The position numbers and the translations under genes were made by a program. DNA of 64,000 nt from Yoonia litorea (GTDB lineage Bacteria; Pseudomonadota; Alphaproteobacteria; Rhodobacterales; Rhodobacteraceae): assembly GCF_900114675.1 (NCBI RefSeq), contig NZ_FOZM01000003.1, forward strand, positions 395,569 to 459,568, given 5' to 3'. The notes under the pieces were generated by a model. That model was not told the DNA's origin, searched no databases, and worked only from the letters and a program-made list of their open reading frames with translations. Positions 8,925 to 17,570 of the stretch are shown in pieces. The first letter of the stretch is position 1. Each line of letters opens with the position of its first letter.

Positions 8925-9749
8925 ATGCGTTTGAACACTTTCGTGGCTTCAATCTGGACGACTGCCGGTCTGTTGATGGCAGGCTCATCAGTTGCAGCTC
9001 AAGAGGTCAGCCAGGACCTTGAAATCGTCGGTGCGCCTGTTCAGGGCGGCACAGGCTTTCAGCCCGCAGCAACCGAACTGGCACGCGATGTGCATTGGCT
9101 CGACAACATGCTGCTGGTGATTATCACGGCAATCACGCTCTTCGTGACGGCCCTGCTGGCGTGGGTCATCATCCGCTACAACCAAAAGCGCAATCCAAAT
9201 CCCGCAAGCTTCACACACAACAGCCCGCTTGAGATTGCGTGGACTGTCGTGCCAGTCGTGATCCTTGTCTTTATCGGTGCGTTTTCACTGCCGGTCCTGT
9301 TCAAGCAGCAGGAAATTCCCGAAGCAGACATCACGATCAAGGTCACAGGCTACCAGTGGTTCTGGGGCTATGAGTATGTTGACCATGGCTTCGGCTTTGA
9401 AAGCTACATGCTGCAGCGCGACGAGTTGGAAGAGTACGGTTACAGCCAGGACGAATACCTGCTCGCTACCGACACTGCCGTTGTCGTGCCGATTGGTGCC
9501 ACCGTGGTCATGCAGGTCACAGCTGCTGACGTGATCCATTCGTGGACTGTTCCTGCCTTCGGCGTGAAGCAAGATGGTGTGCCAGGTCGTCTGGCAGAGC
9601 TTTGGTTTGCAGCCGAGCGTGAGGGTATCTTCTTCGGCCAGTGTTCAGAGCTTTGCGGCAAGGATCATGCCTATATGCCAATCACTGTGAAAGTCGTGAG
9701 CCAGGAAACTTACGACGCATGGTTGGCTGACAACGGTGTGACATCCTGA
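8925..9749 (+). CDS. coxB: Cytochrome c oxidase subunit II
   Basis: CuA-bearing subunit of the aa3-type terminal oxidase, which accepts electrons from cytochrome c. The 274-aa protein has a signal peptide, two transmembrane helices (about residues 58-84 and 100-125) and a periplasmic cupredoxin domain with DVIHSWTVPAFGVKQDG and CSELCGKDHAYM, giving the His, two Cys, Glu, His and Met ligands of CuA. It leads the operon ctaB-coxF-ctaG-coxC. A ribosome binding site (GGAG then AAGG) precedes the ATG. Confidence 0.96.
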   Translation: MRLNTFVASIWTTAGLLMAGSSVAAQEVSQDLEIVGAPVQGGTGFQPAATELARDVHWLDNMLLVIITAITLFVTALLAWVIIRYNQKRNPNPASFTHNSPLEIAWTVVPVVILVFIGAFSLPVLFKQQEIPEADITIKVTGYQWFWGYEYVDHGFGFESYMLQRDELEEYGYSQDEYLLATDTAVVVPIGATVVMQVTAADVIHSWTVPAFGVKQDGVPGRLAELWFAAEREGIFFGQCSELCGKDHAYMPITVKVVSQETYDAWLADNGVTS

Positions 9750-9761
9750 CCGGAACTTTTG

Positions 9762-9784
9762 GAAGGCAGACCGCGTCTGCCTTC
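9762..9784 (+). terminator. Strong hairpin between coxB and ctaB
   Basis: GAAGGCAGAC at 9762-9771 pairs perfectly with GTCTGCCTTC at 9775-9784 around a 3-base loop. It lies 13 bases after the coxB stop. There is no T-tract, so it is more likely a partial terminator or RNA-stabilising element that would raise subunit II message over the assembly genes. Confidence 0.6.
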
Positions 9785-9839
9785 TATACCCGCCGGTCAG
9801 TTCATCCGGCGCATATCGCAATAGACTGTAAGGCAAGCC

Positions 9840-10772
9840 ATGAGTGACATGAGCGCGACAGACAGAGGCTATGAGGCCAACATGGGCGATTACTTCGCCC
9901 TGTTGAAACCACGCGTGATGTCACTCGTGGTCTTTACTGCGCTTGTCGGTCTGCTTGTCGCACCTGTGCCGGTCCATCCTTTTATCGGGTTTGTTGCAAT
10001 CCTTTGCATCGCGGTCGGGGCAGGGGCCTCGGGTGCGCTGAACATGTGGTGGGATGCAGACATTGATGCGCGGATGAAGCGGACCGCTGGGCGTCCGATC
10101 CCTTCAGGTCGCGTGCAACCGGGTGAGGCACTTGGGATCGGTCTTGCGCTTTCGGGTTTCTCGATTGTCTTGCTGGCCTTGGCGACGAATTTTCTTGCCG
10201 CTTTCCTGCTGGCGTTCACGATTTTCTTCTACGCTGTCATCTATTCGATGTGGCTCAAGCGCGCGACGCCACAGAACATCGTGATCGGCGGCGCGGCCGG
10301 TGCGTTCCCTCCGATGATCGGCTGGGCGGTCGCAACCGGCAGTGTCAGCATCGAGAGCGTTCTGATGTTTGCCCTGATCTTCATGTGGACTCCGCCGCAT
10401 TTCTGGGCGCTCGCGCTTTTTGTCAAATCCGACTACGGCAATGCCGATATTCCAATGTTGACCGAGACACACGGTCGCGACAGCACACGCAAGCATATCC
10501 TGGCTTATACGGTGCTGTTGGTACCGGTCGCGATCGGTCTTGGCTTCACGTCGATCGGTGGTCCCTTCTACCTTGCCGTTGCCGTTTTCATGAATGCCTG
10601 GTTCCTCAAAGGTGCCTATGACATCTGGAAGCGCGACGATGCTGCCTGCGAAGCAGACAAGCACCGCACGGAGATCAAGGTTTTCAAAGTATCCCTTTAC
10701 TACCTGTTTGCGCATTTTGGTGCGCTGCTGGTTGAGGCGGCATTGCGCCTCTATGGGCTGGGAGGCTGGTAA
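9840..10772 (+). CDS. ctaB: Protoheme IX farnesyltransferase
   Basis: UbiA-family membrane prenyltransferase that converts heme b to heme o for the oxidase. The 310-aa protein has about nine membrane segments. The first Asp-rich motif is visible in NMWWDADIDARMKRTAGRP, and the second conserved loop includes KSDYGNADIPMLTETHG. It follows coxB after a 90-base gap with a hairpin and overlaps the next gene by one base (TAATG). Confidence 0.95.
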   Translation: MSDMSATDRGYEANMGDYFALLKPRVMSLVVFTALVGLLVAPVPVHPFIGFVAILCIAVGAGASGALNMWWDADIDARMKRTAGRPIPSGRVQPGEALGIGLALSGFSIVLLALATNFLAAFLLAFTIFFYAVIYSMWLKRATPQNIVIGGAAGAFPPMIGWAVATGSVSIESVLMFALIFMWTPPHFWALALFVKSDYGNADIPMLTETHGRDSTRKHILAYTVLLVPVAIGLGFTSIGGPFYLAVAVFMNAWFLKGAYDIWKRDDAACEADKHRTEIKVFKVSLYYLFAHFGALLVEAALRLYGLGGW

Positions 10773-10975
10773 TGGCTTTGCAAGTCGAACATGAAATGCA
10801 TGAGCGCCGCAAAGGGCGCAATTATGGTGTGGGCATTATTCTGATCAGCTTTATCGCGATCATTTTTGGCCTCACCGTTGTTAAGGTTATCCAACTGGGC
10901 GACGCAGCGCAGTTCGAACGCTTCGATCACGTCGCGCGCCCGCAACTCGTCCCTGAGGAGGGTGCAGGCGAATGA
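10772..10975 (+). CDS. coxF: Small oxidase assembly protein (CoxF-like)
   Basis: A 67-aa single-pass membrane protein: basic N-terminus (HERRKGRNYG), one hydrophobic helix (VGIILISFIAIIFGLTVV) and an acidic tail. The position between ctaB and ctaG, with one-base and four-base overlaps on each side, is where the CoxF protein sits in alphaproteobacterial oxidase operons. The precise role in assembly is not established; the call rests mostly on position and architecture. Confidence 0.8.
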   Translation: MALQVEHEMHERRKGRNYGVGIILISFIAIIFGLTVVKVIQLGDAAQFERFDHVARPQLVPEEGAGE

Positions 10976-11586
10976 AACTTTTCGGCAATCTACAAGGACC
11001 ACAGAGGACAGTTGCGCAAACCGTCTCGGTTGTTGTGCTGATGGGTGGTTTGGCCTGGGCGTCAGTCCCGTTCTACGATTGGTTCTGCCGGGTGACGGGC
11101 TTCGGTGGGGCAACCAACGTTGCCGAAGCGGAAAGCGACGTGATCCTTGATGAGACAATCAAGGTGCGCTTTGACGCATCGCTTGAGCGCGACATGCCTT
11201 GGACCTTCAAACCGGAGGTGCGAGAAGTTGAAATCCGCATCGGTGAAACCGGTCTTGCCTTTTATGAGGCGCACAATCCGCTCGACGTGCCAATCGCCGG
11301 TCAGGCGTCCTACAATGTGACCCCGTACGAGGCGGGTGCGTTCTTCGACAAGATCGAATGCTTCTGCTTTACAGAGCAGGTCCTGATGCCCGGTGAGACC
11401 GTGATGATGCCGGTCAGCTTCTTTGTGCATCCTGACATCGTTGATGATCGCGAAGGGCAATATGTCCATACGATCACGCTCAGCTACACATTCTATCAGA
11501 TCGATGTCCCCGAAGAGGAGATGCAAGCCTCGCTTGACCTCGATCCTTTGACAAGCATGCCGTCAATCGGCATAGAAACAAACTAA
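10972..11586 (+). CDS. ctaG: Cytochrome c oxidase assembly protein CtaG/Cox11
   Basis: Copper chaperone that delivers copper to the CuB site of subunit I. The 204-aa protein has one N-terminal transmembrane helix (about residues 16-34, just before FYDWFCRVTGFGG) and an immunoglobulin-like periplasmic domain with the paired cysteines in KIECFCFTEQ that bind Cu(I). The start overlaps coxF (ATGA). Confidence 0.95.
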   Translation: MKLFGNLQGPQRTVAQTVSVVVLMGGLAWASVPFYDWFCRVTGFGGATNVAEAESDVILDETIKVRFDASLERDMPWTFKPEVREVEIRIGETGLAFYEAHNPLDVPIAGQASYNVTPYEAGAFFDKIECFCFTEQVLMPGETVMMPVSFFVHPDIVDDREGQYVHTITLSYTFYQIDVPEEEMQASLDLDPLTSMPSIGIETN

Positions 11587-11611
11587 AGACAAGCCTGAGG
11601 GAACGCACTAA

Positions 11612-12412
11612 ATGGCGCACGCTAAGAACCACGATTACCATATTCTGCCACCGTCCATCTGGCCTTTCATTGCCGGTGTCGGGGCATTTGTCATGCTCTT
11701 CGGAGGCACGCTGTGGATGCACGGATCAGGTCCGTACGTTTTCCTCATGGGTCTTGCGGCTGTCCTTTACGTGATGTTCGCCTGGTGGGCTGACGTTGTG
11801 CGCGAAAGCAACGCTGGCGATCATACGCCGGTTGTGCGGATCGGCCTGCGCTACGGCTTCATCATGTTCATCATGTCAGAGGTTATGTTCTTTGCAGCGT
11901 GGTTCTGGTCGTTCTTCAAGCACGCGATGTACCCGATGGAAGAATACGTCGGCACAACTTATGTCGCGCCGGAATTCTATCAGGTCGATGCGTTCCACCT
12001 GCCACTGATCAACACATTGGTTCTGCTTTGCTCAGGCATGGCAGTGACATGGGCACACCACGCGCTGGTTCATGAAAACAACCGCAAAGATGTTGAGCAT
12101 GGCCTTCTTCTCGCTGTCATTCTGGGCGTGATCTTTACCTTCCTGCAGGGTTACGAATACAACTACCTGCTGCATCAGGACTGGACATTCGGCGGTGACG
12201 AGTTCTTCTCGAACTTCTTCATGGCGACCGGTTTCCACGGTTTCCACGTGATCATTGGTACGATCTTCCTGTTTGTCTGCTACCTGCGTGTTCGCGCGGG
12301 TCACTTCACCCCTGAAAAGCACATCGGCTTCGAGGCCGCAGCTTGGTACTGGCACTTTGTTGACGTCGTCTGGCTGTTCCTCTTCTTCGCTGTGTACATC
12401 TGGGGAATTTAA
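11612..12412 (+). CDS. coxC: Cytochrome c oxidase subunit III
   Basis: Seven-helix integral subunit (266 aa) that stabilises the oxidase and helps proton uptake. It starts [18 protein letters not shown] and has the conserved membrane Glu in [17 protein letters not shown], with [20 protein letters not shown] and the C-terminal [18 protein letters not shown] typical of Cox3. It closes the oxidase operon before a strong terminator. The subunit I gene (ctaD/coxA) is not in this window, as is common when it lies elsewhere. Confidence 0.96.
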   Translation: MAHAKNHDYHILPPSIWPFIAGVGAFVMLFGGTLWMHGSGPYVFLMGLAAVLYVMFAWWADVVRESNAGDHTPVVRIGLRYGFIMFIMSEVMFFAAWFWSFFKHAMYPMEEYVGTTYVAPEFYQVDAFHLPLINTLVLLCSGMAVTWAHHALVHENNRKDVEHGLLLAVILGVIFTFLQGYEYNYLLHQDWTFGGDEFFSNFFMATGFHGFHVIIGTIFLFVCYLRVRAGHFTPEKHIGFEAAAWYWHFVDVVWLFLFFAVYIWGI

Positions 12413-12418
12413 GCGCGG

Positions 12419-12469
12419 ATGCTCTTGGTCGTGGTTGTCCTGACTGCCGTCTATGTGTTCGGCATCTAG
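12419..12469 (+). CDS. 16-codon hydrophobic ORF behind coxC
   Basis: ATG-to-TAG frame encoding MLLVVVVLTAVYVFGI, 6 bases after the coxC stop. Its last seven residues, AVYVFGI, echo the CoxC end AVYIWGI. There is no convincing ribosome binding site beyond a GGGGAA that lies inside the coxC end. It may be a remnant of a duplicated coxC 3' end, a translationally coupled micropeptide, or chance. Function unknown. Confidence 0.25.
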   Translation: MLLVVVVLTAVYVFGI

Positions 12470-12476
12470 GGCGGCC

Positions 12477-12509
12477 CCACCACAACAGGTATGGTGGTCA
12501 GTGACCACC
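12477..12509 (+). promoter_or_regulatory. Two mutually exclusive hairpins upstream of the cox terminator
   Basis: GGTGGTCA at 12493-12500 pairs with TGACCACC at 12502-12509. Alternatively CCACCA at 12477-12482 pairs with TGGTGG at 12492-12497. The two structures share the same bases and cannot form together. This is the shape of an attenuator, although the very small loop of the first hairpin makes it weak in RNA; it could instead be a protein-binding palindrome. Confidence 0.3.
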
Positions 12510-12522
12510 CGCTCCTTACGAG

Positions 12523-12550
12523 ACGCGCGAGACCTCTCGCGCGTTTTCCT
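12523..12550 (+). terminator. Intrinsic terminator of the cox operon
   Basis: ACGCGCGAGA at 12523-12532 and TCTCGCGCGT at 12535-12544 form a long GC-rich stem with a tight loop, followed by a T-rich stretch (TTTTCCTTT). It lies between coxC and SURF1, with the SURF1 ribosome binding site only a few bases downstream. Confidence 0.75.
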
Positions 12551-12565
12551 TTGAGAAGGCCCTCC

Positions 12566-13243
12566 ATGTTGCGGAAAATTCTGTTTCCTCTGGTTCTCGG
12601 TTTGGCGGGATGTGGCATACTGATCAGCCTCGGGATGTGGCAGGTCGAGAGGCTTGCCTGGAAAGAGGCGATCCTCGCGGATATTGACGCGCGTCTGACG
12701 GCGCAGCCGGTTGCGCTGACGCGCTTTGCCAATGAAGCGCAGGATGAATACGCGCGCGTCTTTACGTCAGGACGCCCTACGGGCGAAGAACTGCATGTTC
12801 TGGTTTCTGGAACGGAAGCCGGGACAGGGTATCGGGTCATCGCGAAGTTTGAGACCGACATCGGTGCCATCATGGTCGATCAGGGGCTATTGGCCCTGGA
12901 CAACAAGGATGCCGCGCCTTTGCTGGTTGATATGCGCGTCTCCGGCACGCTGCTCTGGCCCGATGACCAGAACGACAGCACGCCGCCACCCGATTTGGAC
13001 GAAAACATCTGGTTTGCCCGCAATGTAGAGACGATGTCGGCGGCGCTCGGCACGCTTCCCTTGATGGTCGTTGCCTCACAAACGTCGCCAACTGACCCGC
13101 GATTGACGCCGCTTCCGGTGACGACGTCAGGGATCAAGAACGATCATATGGAATATGCGATCACATGGTTCTTGCTGGCGGTCGTTTGGGCCATTATGAG
13201 CCTCTACCTGATACGCCGCACTTTGCGGCCCAAGAAAGACTGA
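12566..13243 (+). CDS. SURF1 family cytochrome oxidase biogenesis protein
   Basis: Membrane protein (225 aa) needed for heme a insertion into oxidase subunit I. It has the SURF1 plan: an N-terminal membrane helix ending in GMWQVERLAWKEAIL, a large periplasmic loop with an RVFTSG-type segment, and a C-terminal helix preceded by NDHMEYAITWF. The start is the ATG at 12566 (GAGAAGG about 7 bases upstream). A longer frame from 12491 would place the cox terminator inside the coding region. It is followed 6 bases later by thrC. Confidence 0.93.
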   Translation: MLRKILFPLVLGLAGCGILISLGMWQVERLAWKEAILADIDARLTAQPVALTRFANEAQDEYARVFTSGRPTGEELHVLVSGTEAGTGYRVIAKFETDIGAIMVDQGLLALDNKDAAPLLVDMRVSGTLLWPDDQNDSTPPPDLDENIWFARNVETMSAALGTLPLMVVASQTSPTDPRLTPLPVTTSGIKNDHMEYAITWFLLAVVWAIMSLYLIRRTLRPKKD

Positions 13244-13249
13244 GGTGAC

Positions 13250-14635
13250 ATGCGTTACATCTCGACACGTGGCTCAGCGCCGACACTGACCTTTGAAGAG
13301 GCAATGCTGACCGGACTGGCCCGCGACGGCGGTCTTTACGTCCCCGACACGGTGCCGACACTGACGGCCAGTCAGATCGCTGACATGGCAGGCAAATCCT
13401 ATGAAGACGTGGCCTTCACGGTCATGCGGCCCTTTATCGGGGACACCTTCACGGATGAAGAATTCAAACGGCTGATTGCCCAAGCTTACAGTGGCTTCGG
13501 CCACGCAGCCCGCGCGCCTCTCGTCCAGCTTGATAGTAACCACTACCTGCTGGAGCTGTTCCACGGCCCGACACTGGCGTTCAAGGATTTTGCGATGCAG
13601 TTGATCGGCCAGATGTTTCAGGCCGCCCTCAGCCGCTCTGGTGAACGGATCACGATCGTGGGTGCCACGTCCGGCGACACAGGCTCAGCCGCGATCGAGG
13701 CTTTCCGCGGGCTTGAGGCGGTTGATGTCTTTATCATGTATCCGCATGGCCGGGTCTCAGAGGTGCAACGCCGCCAGATGACCACACCGTCGGAGTCCAA
13801 CGTCCACGCGCTTGCTGTGGATGGTGATTTCGATGACTGTCAGGCCGCTGTGAAAGACATGTTCAACGATTTCGCTTTCCGCGAAGAAGTGAAACTTGCC
13901 GGTGTGAACTCGATCAACTGGGGCCGCGTTCTGGCGCAGGTGGTCTATTACTTTACTGCGGCTGTCAGCCTTGGTGCGCCACACCGCGAAATCAGCTTTA
14001 CCGTGCCGACCGGCAACTTCGGCGATATCTTTGCTGGCTATATTGCCAAGCAGATGGGACTGCCGATTGCCGACCTCGTTGTCGCGACAAACCGCAACGA
14101 CATCCTGCACCGCACGCTGCAGACCGGTGCCTACACCAAAGAGGGTGTTGAGCCGACCATCAGCCCGTCGATGGATATTCAGGTCAGTTCAAACTTCGAG
14201 CGCGCGCTTTTTGACGCTTATGGGCGTGATGGTGCGGCCGTTGGAGGGCAGATGGACGACCTCAAGCAAGGTGGCTTTCAGATCAGCCAGGGCGCGTACC
14301 AATATCTGCAGGACCAGTTCAAATCCGGCCGCGCCTCGGAAGAGGAGACCTCTGCCGCGATCACCCGCTATTTCAGACAGCATGGCGAGCTTCTCTGTCC
14401 GCATACGGCAGTTGGCGTCCATGTCGCCGAAGCGCATCTTGGTCACACACCTATGGTGACGCTTGCGACCGCGCATCCCGCGAAATTCCCTGATGCCGTG
14501 AAAGCTGCCTCAGGTGTCGCAGCGCCGCTGCCGCCACGCATGGCAGACCTTTACGACAGGTCCGAACGGCTGACGCGCGTTGCCAACGACCTGTCCGCTA
14601 TTCAATCACTCATCAAGGAACGGATCGCACATTGA
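13250..14635 (+). CDS. thrC: Threonine synthase
   Basis: PLP enzyme converting O-phosphohomoserine to threonine in the cytoplasm. The 461-aa protein has the PLP lysine at Lys112 in GPTLAFKDFAMQ, the phosphate/serine loop VGATSGDTGSAAIEAF and NSINWGRVLAQVVYYF, all typical of the longer fungal/proteobacterial type. It sits 6 bases after SURF1, a conserved neighbour in Rhodobacterales, and its stop overlaps the start of the M16 peptidase. Confidence 0.96.
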   Translation: MRYISTRGSAPTLTFEEAMLTGLARDGGLYVPDTVPTLTASQIADMAGKSYEDVAFTVMRPFIGDTFTDEEFKRLIAQAYSGFGHAARAPLVQLDSNHYLLELFHGPTLAFKDFAMQLIGQMFQAALSRSGERITIVGATSGDTGSAAIEAFRGLEAVDVFIMYPHGRVSEVQRRQMTTPSESNVHALAVDGDFDDCQAAVKDMFNDFAFREEVKLAGVNSINWGRVLAQVVYYFTAAVSLGAPHREISFTVPTGNFGDIFAGYIAKQMGLPIADLVVATNRNDILHRTLQTGAYTKEGVEPTISPSMDIQVSSNFERALFDAYGRDGAAVGGQMDDLKQGGFQISQGAYQYLQDQFKSGRASEEETSAAITRYFRQHGELLCPHTAVGVHVAEAHLGHTPMVTLATAHPAKFPDAVKAASGVAAPLPPRMADLYDRSERLTRVANDLSAIQSLIKERIAH

Positions 14636-15900
14636 CCATCCAGCAGCATCAGCTTCCCAACGGCTTCCAGATCGTCACCGAACATATGCCCGGCCTGAAA
14701 TCGGCCAGCATTGGGATCTGGGTGCAGGCCGGCGGGCGGCATGAAAGGCTGGAACAGAACGGCATTGCCCACTTCCTTGAGCATATGGCCTTCAAGGGGA
14801 CCAAGACCCGCAGCGCCTTGCAGATTGCAGAAGCGATCGAGGACGTAGGCGGCTACATCAACGCCTACACCAGCCGCGAAATGACCGCCTTTTACGTGCG
14901 TATGCTGGAAGATGACGTGAGCCTGGGCCTCGATGTTGTTGCAGATATCCTGCGCAATCCCGTCTTTGACCCGCATGAGATTGAGGTCGAGCGCGGTGTG
15001 ATCCTGCAAGAGATCGGACAGACGCTCGATACCCCTGACGATATCATCTTTGACTGGCTGCAAGAGGTGGCCTATCCGGATCAACCGCTTGGGCGCACGA
15101 TCCTTGGTGAAGCGGCAAAGGTCAGCGGTTTCAGCAGAGGCGACCTGCAAGACTTCGTGGCCGAGCATTATGCTCCGAACCAGATGATCCTGGCTGCGGC
15201 TGGTGCCGTTGATCACGACAAGATCGTCGCACAGGCCGAAGCCCTTTTTGGCGACATGAAGCGCGTTGAACGCAGTGCAGCGGCAATTCAGCCGGCAGCC
15301 TTCGGTGGCGGTGAGCGACGCGAGAACAAGTCGCTTGAACAAGTGCACTTCACGCTTGGGCTTGAAGGCCCCAATTACCGCGATCCCGCGATTTATACCG
15401 CGCAGATCTATTCCAGCGTTTTGGGCGGCGGCATGTCGTCACGCCTTTTCCAGGAAGTCAGAGAGAACCGCGGCCTATGCTATACAATTTTTGCGCAGAC
15501 AGGGGCTTATGACGACACGGGTCTGACGACCATCTACGCAGGCACCAGTGCCGAACAGATCGGTGAACTTGCGACAATTACCATCGACGAGATGAAGCGT
15601 GCCGCCGATGACATGACCGCTGCAGAGGTCGCGCGCGCGCGCGCCCAGATGAAAGCGGGCCTGCTGATGGGGCTTGAAAGCCCGTCCAACCGCGCTGAAC
15701 GCCTCGCCCGCCTGTGGTCGATCTGGGGGCGCATTCCGACACTCGAAGAAACGATCGCCAATATCGACGATGTGACGACAGGCGACGTCAAAGACTTCGC
15801 AGGCAAGATGGCCTCGGGGGCGGGTGCAGCCATGGCGCTTTATGGTCCCGCTGACGCGGCCCCGTCGCTTGATGAATTGAAAGCAAGACTGGCCGCCTAA
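14632..15900 (+). CDS. M16 family zinc peptidase (processing-peptidase-like)
   Basis: A 422-aa pitrilysin-family protein resembling the mitochondrial processing peptidase beta subunit. The inverted zinc motif HFLEH lies at residues 47-51, followed by the conserved GYINAYTSREMTAFY and ERGVILQEI, which supplies the third ligand region. The start is a TTG embedded in the thrC stop (ATTGA), implying translational coupling. Substrate unknown. Confidence 0.92.
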   Translation: MTIQQHQLPNGFQIVTEHMPGLKSASIGIWVQAGGRHERLEQNGIAHFLEHMAFKGTKTRSALQIAEAIEDVGGYINAYTSREMTAFYVRMLEDDVSLGLDVVADILRNPVFDPHEIEVERGVILQEIGQTLDTPDDIIFDWLQEVAYPDQPLGRTILGEAAKVSGFSRGDLQDFVAEHYAPNQMILAAAGAVDHDKIVAQAEALFGDMKRVERSAAAIQPAAFGGGERRENKSLEQVHFTLGLEGPNYRDPAIYTAQIYSSVLGGGMSSRLFQEVRENRGLCYTIFAQTGAYDDTGLTTIYAGTSAEQIGELATITIDEMKRAADDMTAAEVARARAQMKAGLLMGLESPSNRAERLARLWSIWGRIPTLEETIANIDDVTTGDVKDFAGKMASGAGAAMALYGPADAAPSLDELKARLAA

Positions 15901-16484
15901 TGCTCGGATCACGCAAAAAGGTGCGGATAGAGACAGAGCGTCTGACGCTACGCCCGCCTGTGCACAGTGATTTCCGCGCTTGGGCAGCACTCCGGCTGGA
16001 AAGCCGCGACTTTCTGGTTCCGTGGGAACCGACATGGGCCGCAGACCATCTGACGCGGAAAGCCTTTACCAACCGCGTCTACTGGGCACAGCGGTCCATC
16101 ACGAACGGAACTGCTTTGCCGCTCTTTCTGGAACGTCGCGCTGATGGCGTTCTGCTTGGCGCGATCACCTTGGACCATATCAAGCGTGGGCCGTCGCAGT
16201 CCGGGATCACCGGATATTGGATCGGGCAGAGGCACGCGCGACAGGGCTTCATGCGCGAAGCGATTGAGGCCCTTGTGCACTACGCGTTCTCTACAATGGA
16301 CCTCAGCCGGATCGAGGCCGGATGCCTGCCCGAAAACACGGCCTCACGGAATTTGCTCGAAAAATGTGGCTACAAATACGAAGGCGTCGCCCAGAGCTAT
16401 CTGCAAATCAATGGCCGATGGCGTAACCATGTCCTCTATGCCAATTTGCGCCACGACCGTCGCGGGAAAACCGACGTCGGCTGA
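15900..16484 (+). CDS. RimJ/RimL-type GNAT acetyltransferase
   Basis: Protein N-acetyltransferase family member of 194 aa. It opens with IETERLTLRPPVHSDFRAWA and has the acetyl-CoA region GYWIGQRHARQGFMREAIEALV and the late NTASRNLLEKCGYKYEGVAQSY, all in the order seen in RimJ/RimL. The ATG overlaps the peptidase stop by one base (TAATG). The target could be a ribosomal protein N-terminus or an unrelated amine. Confidence 0.9.
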   Translation: MLGSRKKVRIETERLTLRPPVHSDFRAWAALRLESRDFLVPWEPTWAADHLTRKAFTNRVYWAQRSITNGTALPLFLERRADGVLLGAITLDHIKRGPSQSGITGYWIGQRHARQGFMREAIEALVHYAFSTMDLSRIEAGCLPENTASRNLLEKCGYKYEGVAQSYLQINGRWRNHVLYANLRHDRRGKTDVG

Positions 16485-16507
16485 AGCCACGATTGAGGGA
16501 GTGAAGG

Positions 16508-17497
16508 ATGCGCGCTGTCACCTATGATCAGTTCGGGCCCGCAAAGGACGTCTTGCAGCTTGAAAATATCCCGACACCGGACCCGAAGGCAGGCGAAGTG
16601 CTGGTTGCGCTCAAGACATCGGCTGTAAACCCGTCGGATGTCAGAGCCCGCGCCGGAGGTCGGCCCGGTGTCACCAAACCTCCGTTTCCCAAGATCATAC
16701 CCCATAGCGATGGCGCTGGGATTATTGAAGCCGTTGGCGAAGGTGTCGACCCATCCCGGATTGGCGAAAGGGTCTGGATCTGGAACGGACAGTGGCAGCG
16801 CCCCTTTGGAACTGCGGCGGAATATATCGCGCTGCCGTCGGATCAGGCGGTGCGTCTGGGCGATAACCTCTCGTTTGACGAAGGGGCAATACTGGGCATT
16901 CCCGGGCTGACGGCCTGTTATACCGTTCTTGGCAACGGACCCATAGAGGGCCAGCGTATCCTTGTCAGCGGTGGTGCGGGAAGTGTCGGCAATCTCGCCA
17001 TCCAGATCGCCGCTGCGAGCGGGGCAGAGGTTTATGCAACAGCGCGCGGTAAGGCTGGCATCGCAGCCGCAAAAGACGCAGGCGCACATGAGGTTTTTGA
17101 CTACACAAGTCCAACACTTGCCGATGATCTTCTTGCTGCGCCAGGTGGTCGGCCCTTTGATCGGATCGTCGAAGTCGAGTTCGGCAAGAATATCGAAACC
17201 GACACACGCGTCATTGCCGAAGGTGGCCGTATCGTGACCTACGGGTCAGCCAAAGACATGACGCCGACGCTGCCCTTCTATCCGCTGATGTTCAAAGCTG
17301 TCACGATCGAGACCGCGTTGATCTATCTGTTGGGGCAGCAGCAGCGCGCAGACATGATTTCCGCGCTCTCGACGCTTATCGAAAGCGGGGCGCTGAACCT
17401 GCGGGTGTCGGACACGCTTGACCTTGCCGACTGCGCCCGCGCGCATGCGTTGGTCGAACAAGGGGCGAGGGACGGGGCCGTGATCCTGCGGACGTAG
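16508..17497 (+). CDS. NADPH:quinone reductase / zinc-free MDR oxidoreductase
   Basis: Medium-chain dehydrogenase/reductase of 329 aa like zeta-crystallin quinone reductases. An N-terminal GroES-like domain (VNPSDVRARAGG, FPKIIPHSDGAGIIEAVG) is followed by a Rossmann domain with the NADPH loop VSGGAGSVGNLAIQIAAASGA. The zinc-binding cysteines of alcohol dehydrogenases are absent. A good ribosome binding site (GGAGTGAAGG) precedes the ATG. Substrate unknown. Confidence 0.9.
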   Translation: MRAVTYDQFGPAKDVLQLENIPTPDPKAGEVLVALKTSAVNPSDVRARAGGRPGVTKPPFPKIIPHSDGAGIIEAVGEGVDPSRIGERVWIWNGQWQRPFGTAAEYIALPSDQAVRLGDNLSFDEGAILGIPGLTACYTVLGNGPIEGQRILVSGGAGSVGNLAIQIAAASGAEVYATARGKAGIAAAKDAGAHEVFDYTSPTLADDLLAAPGGRPFDRIVEVEFGKNIETDTRVIAEGGRIVTYGSAKDMTPTLPFYPLMFKAVTIETALIYLLGQQQRADMISALSTLIESGALNLRVSDTLDLADCARAHALVEQGARDGAVILRT

Positions 17498-17570
17498 CCG
17501 CCGCGCTGAAGTTTCGTTTGGACCTTCTGCTGTTTCGCTCCATCTAGTGGGCCAAGATAAAGGACCTGCA

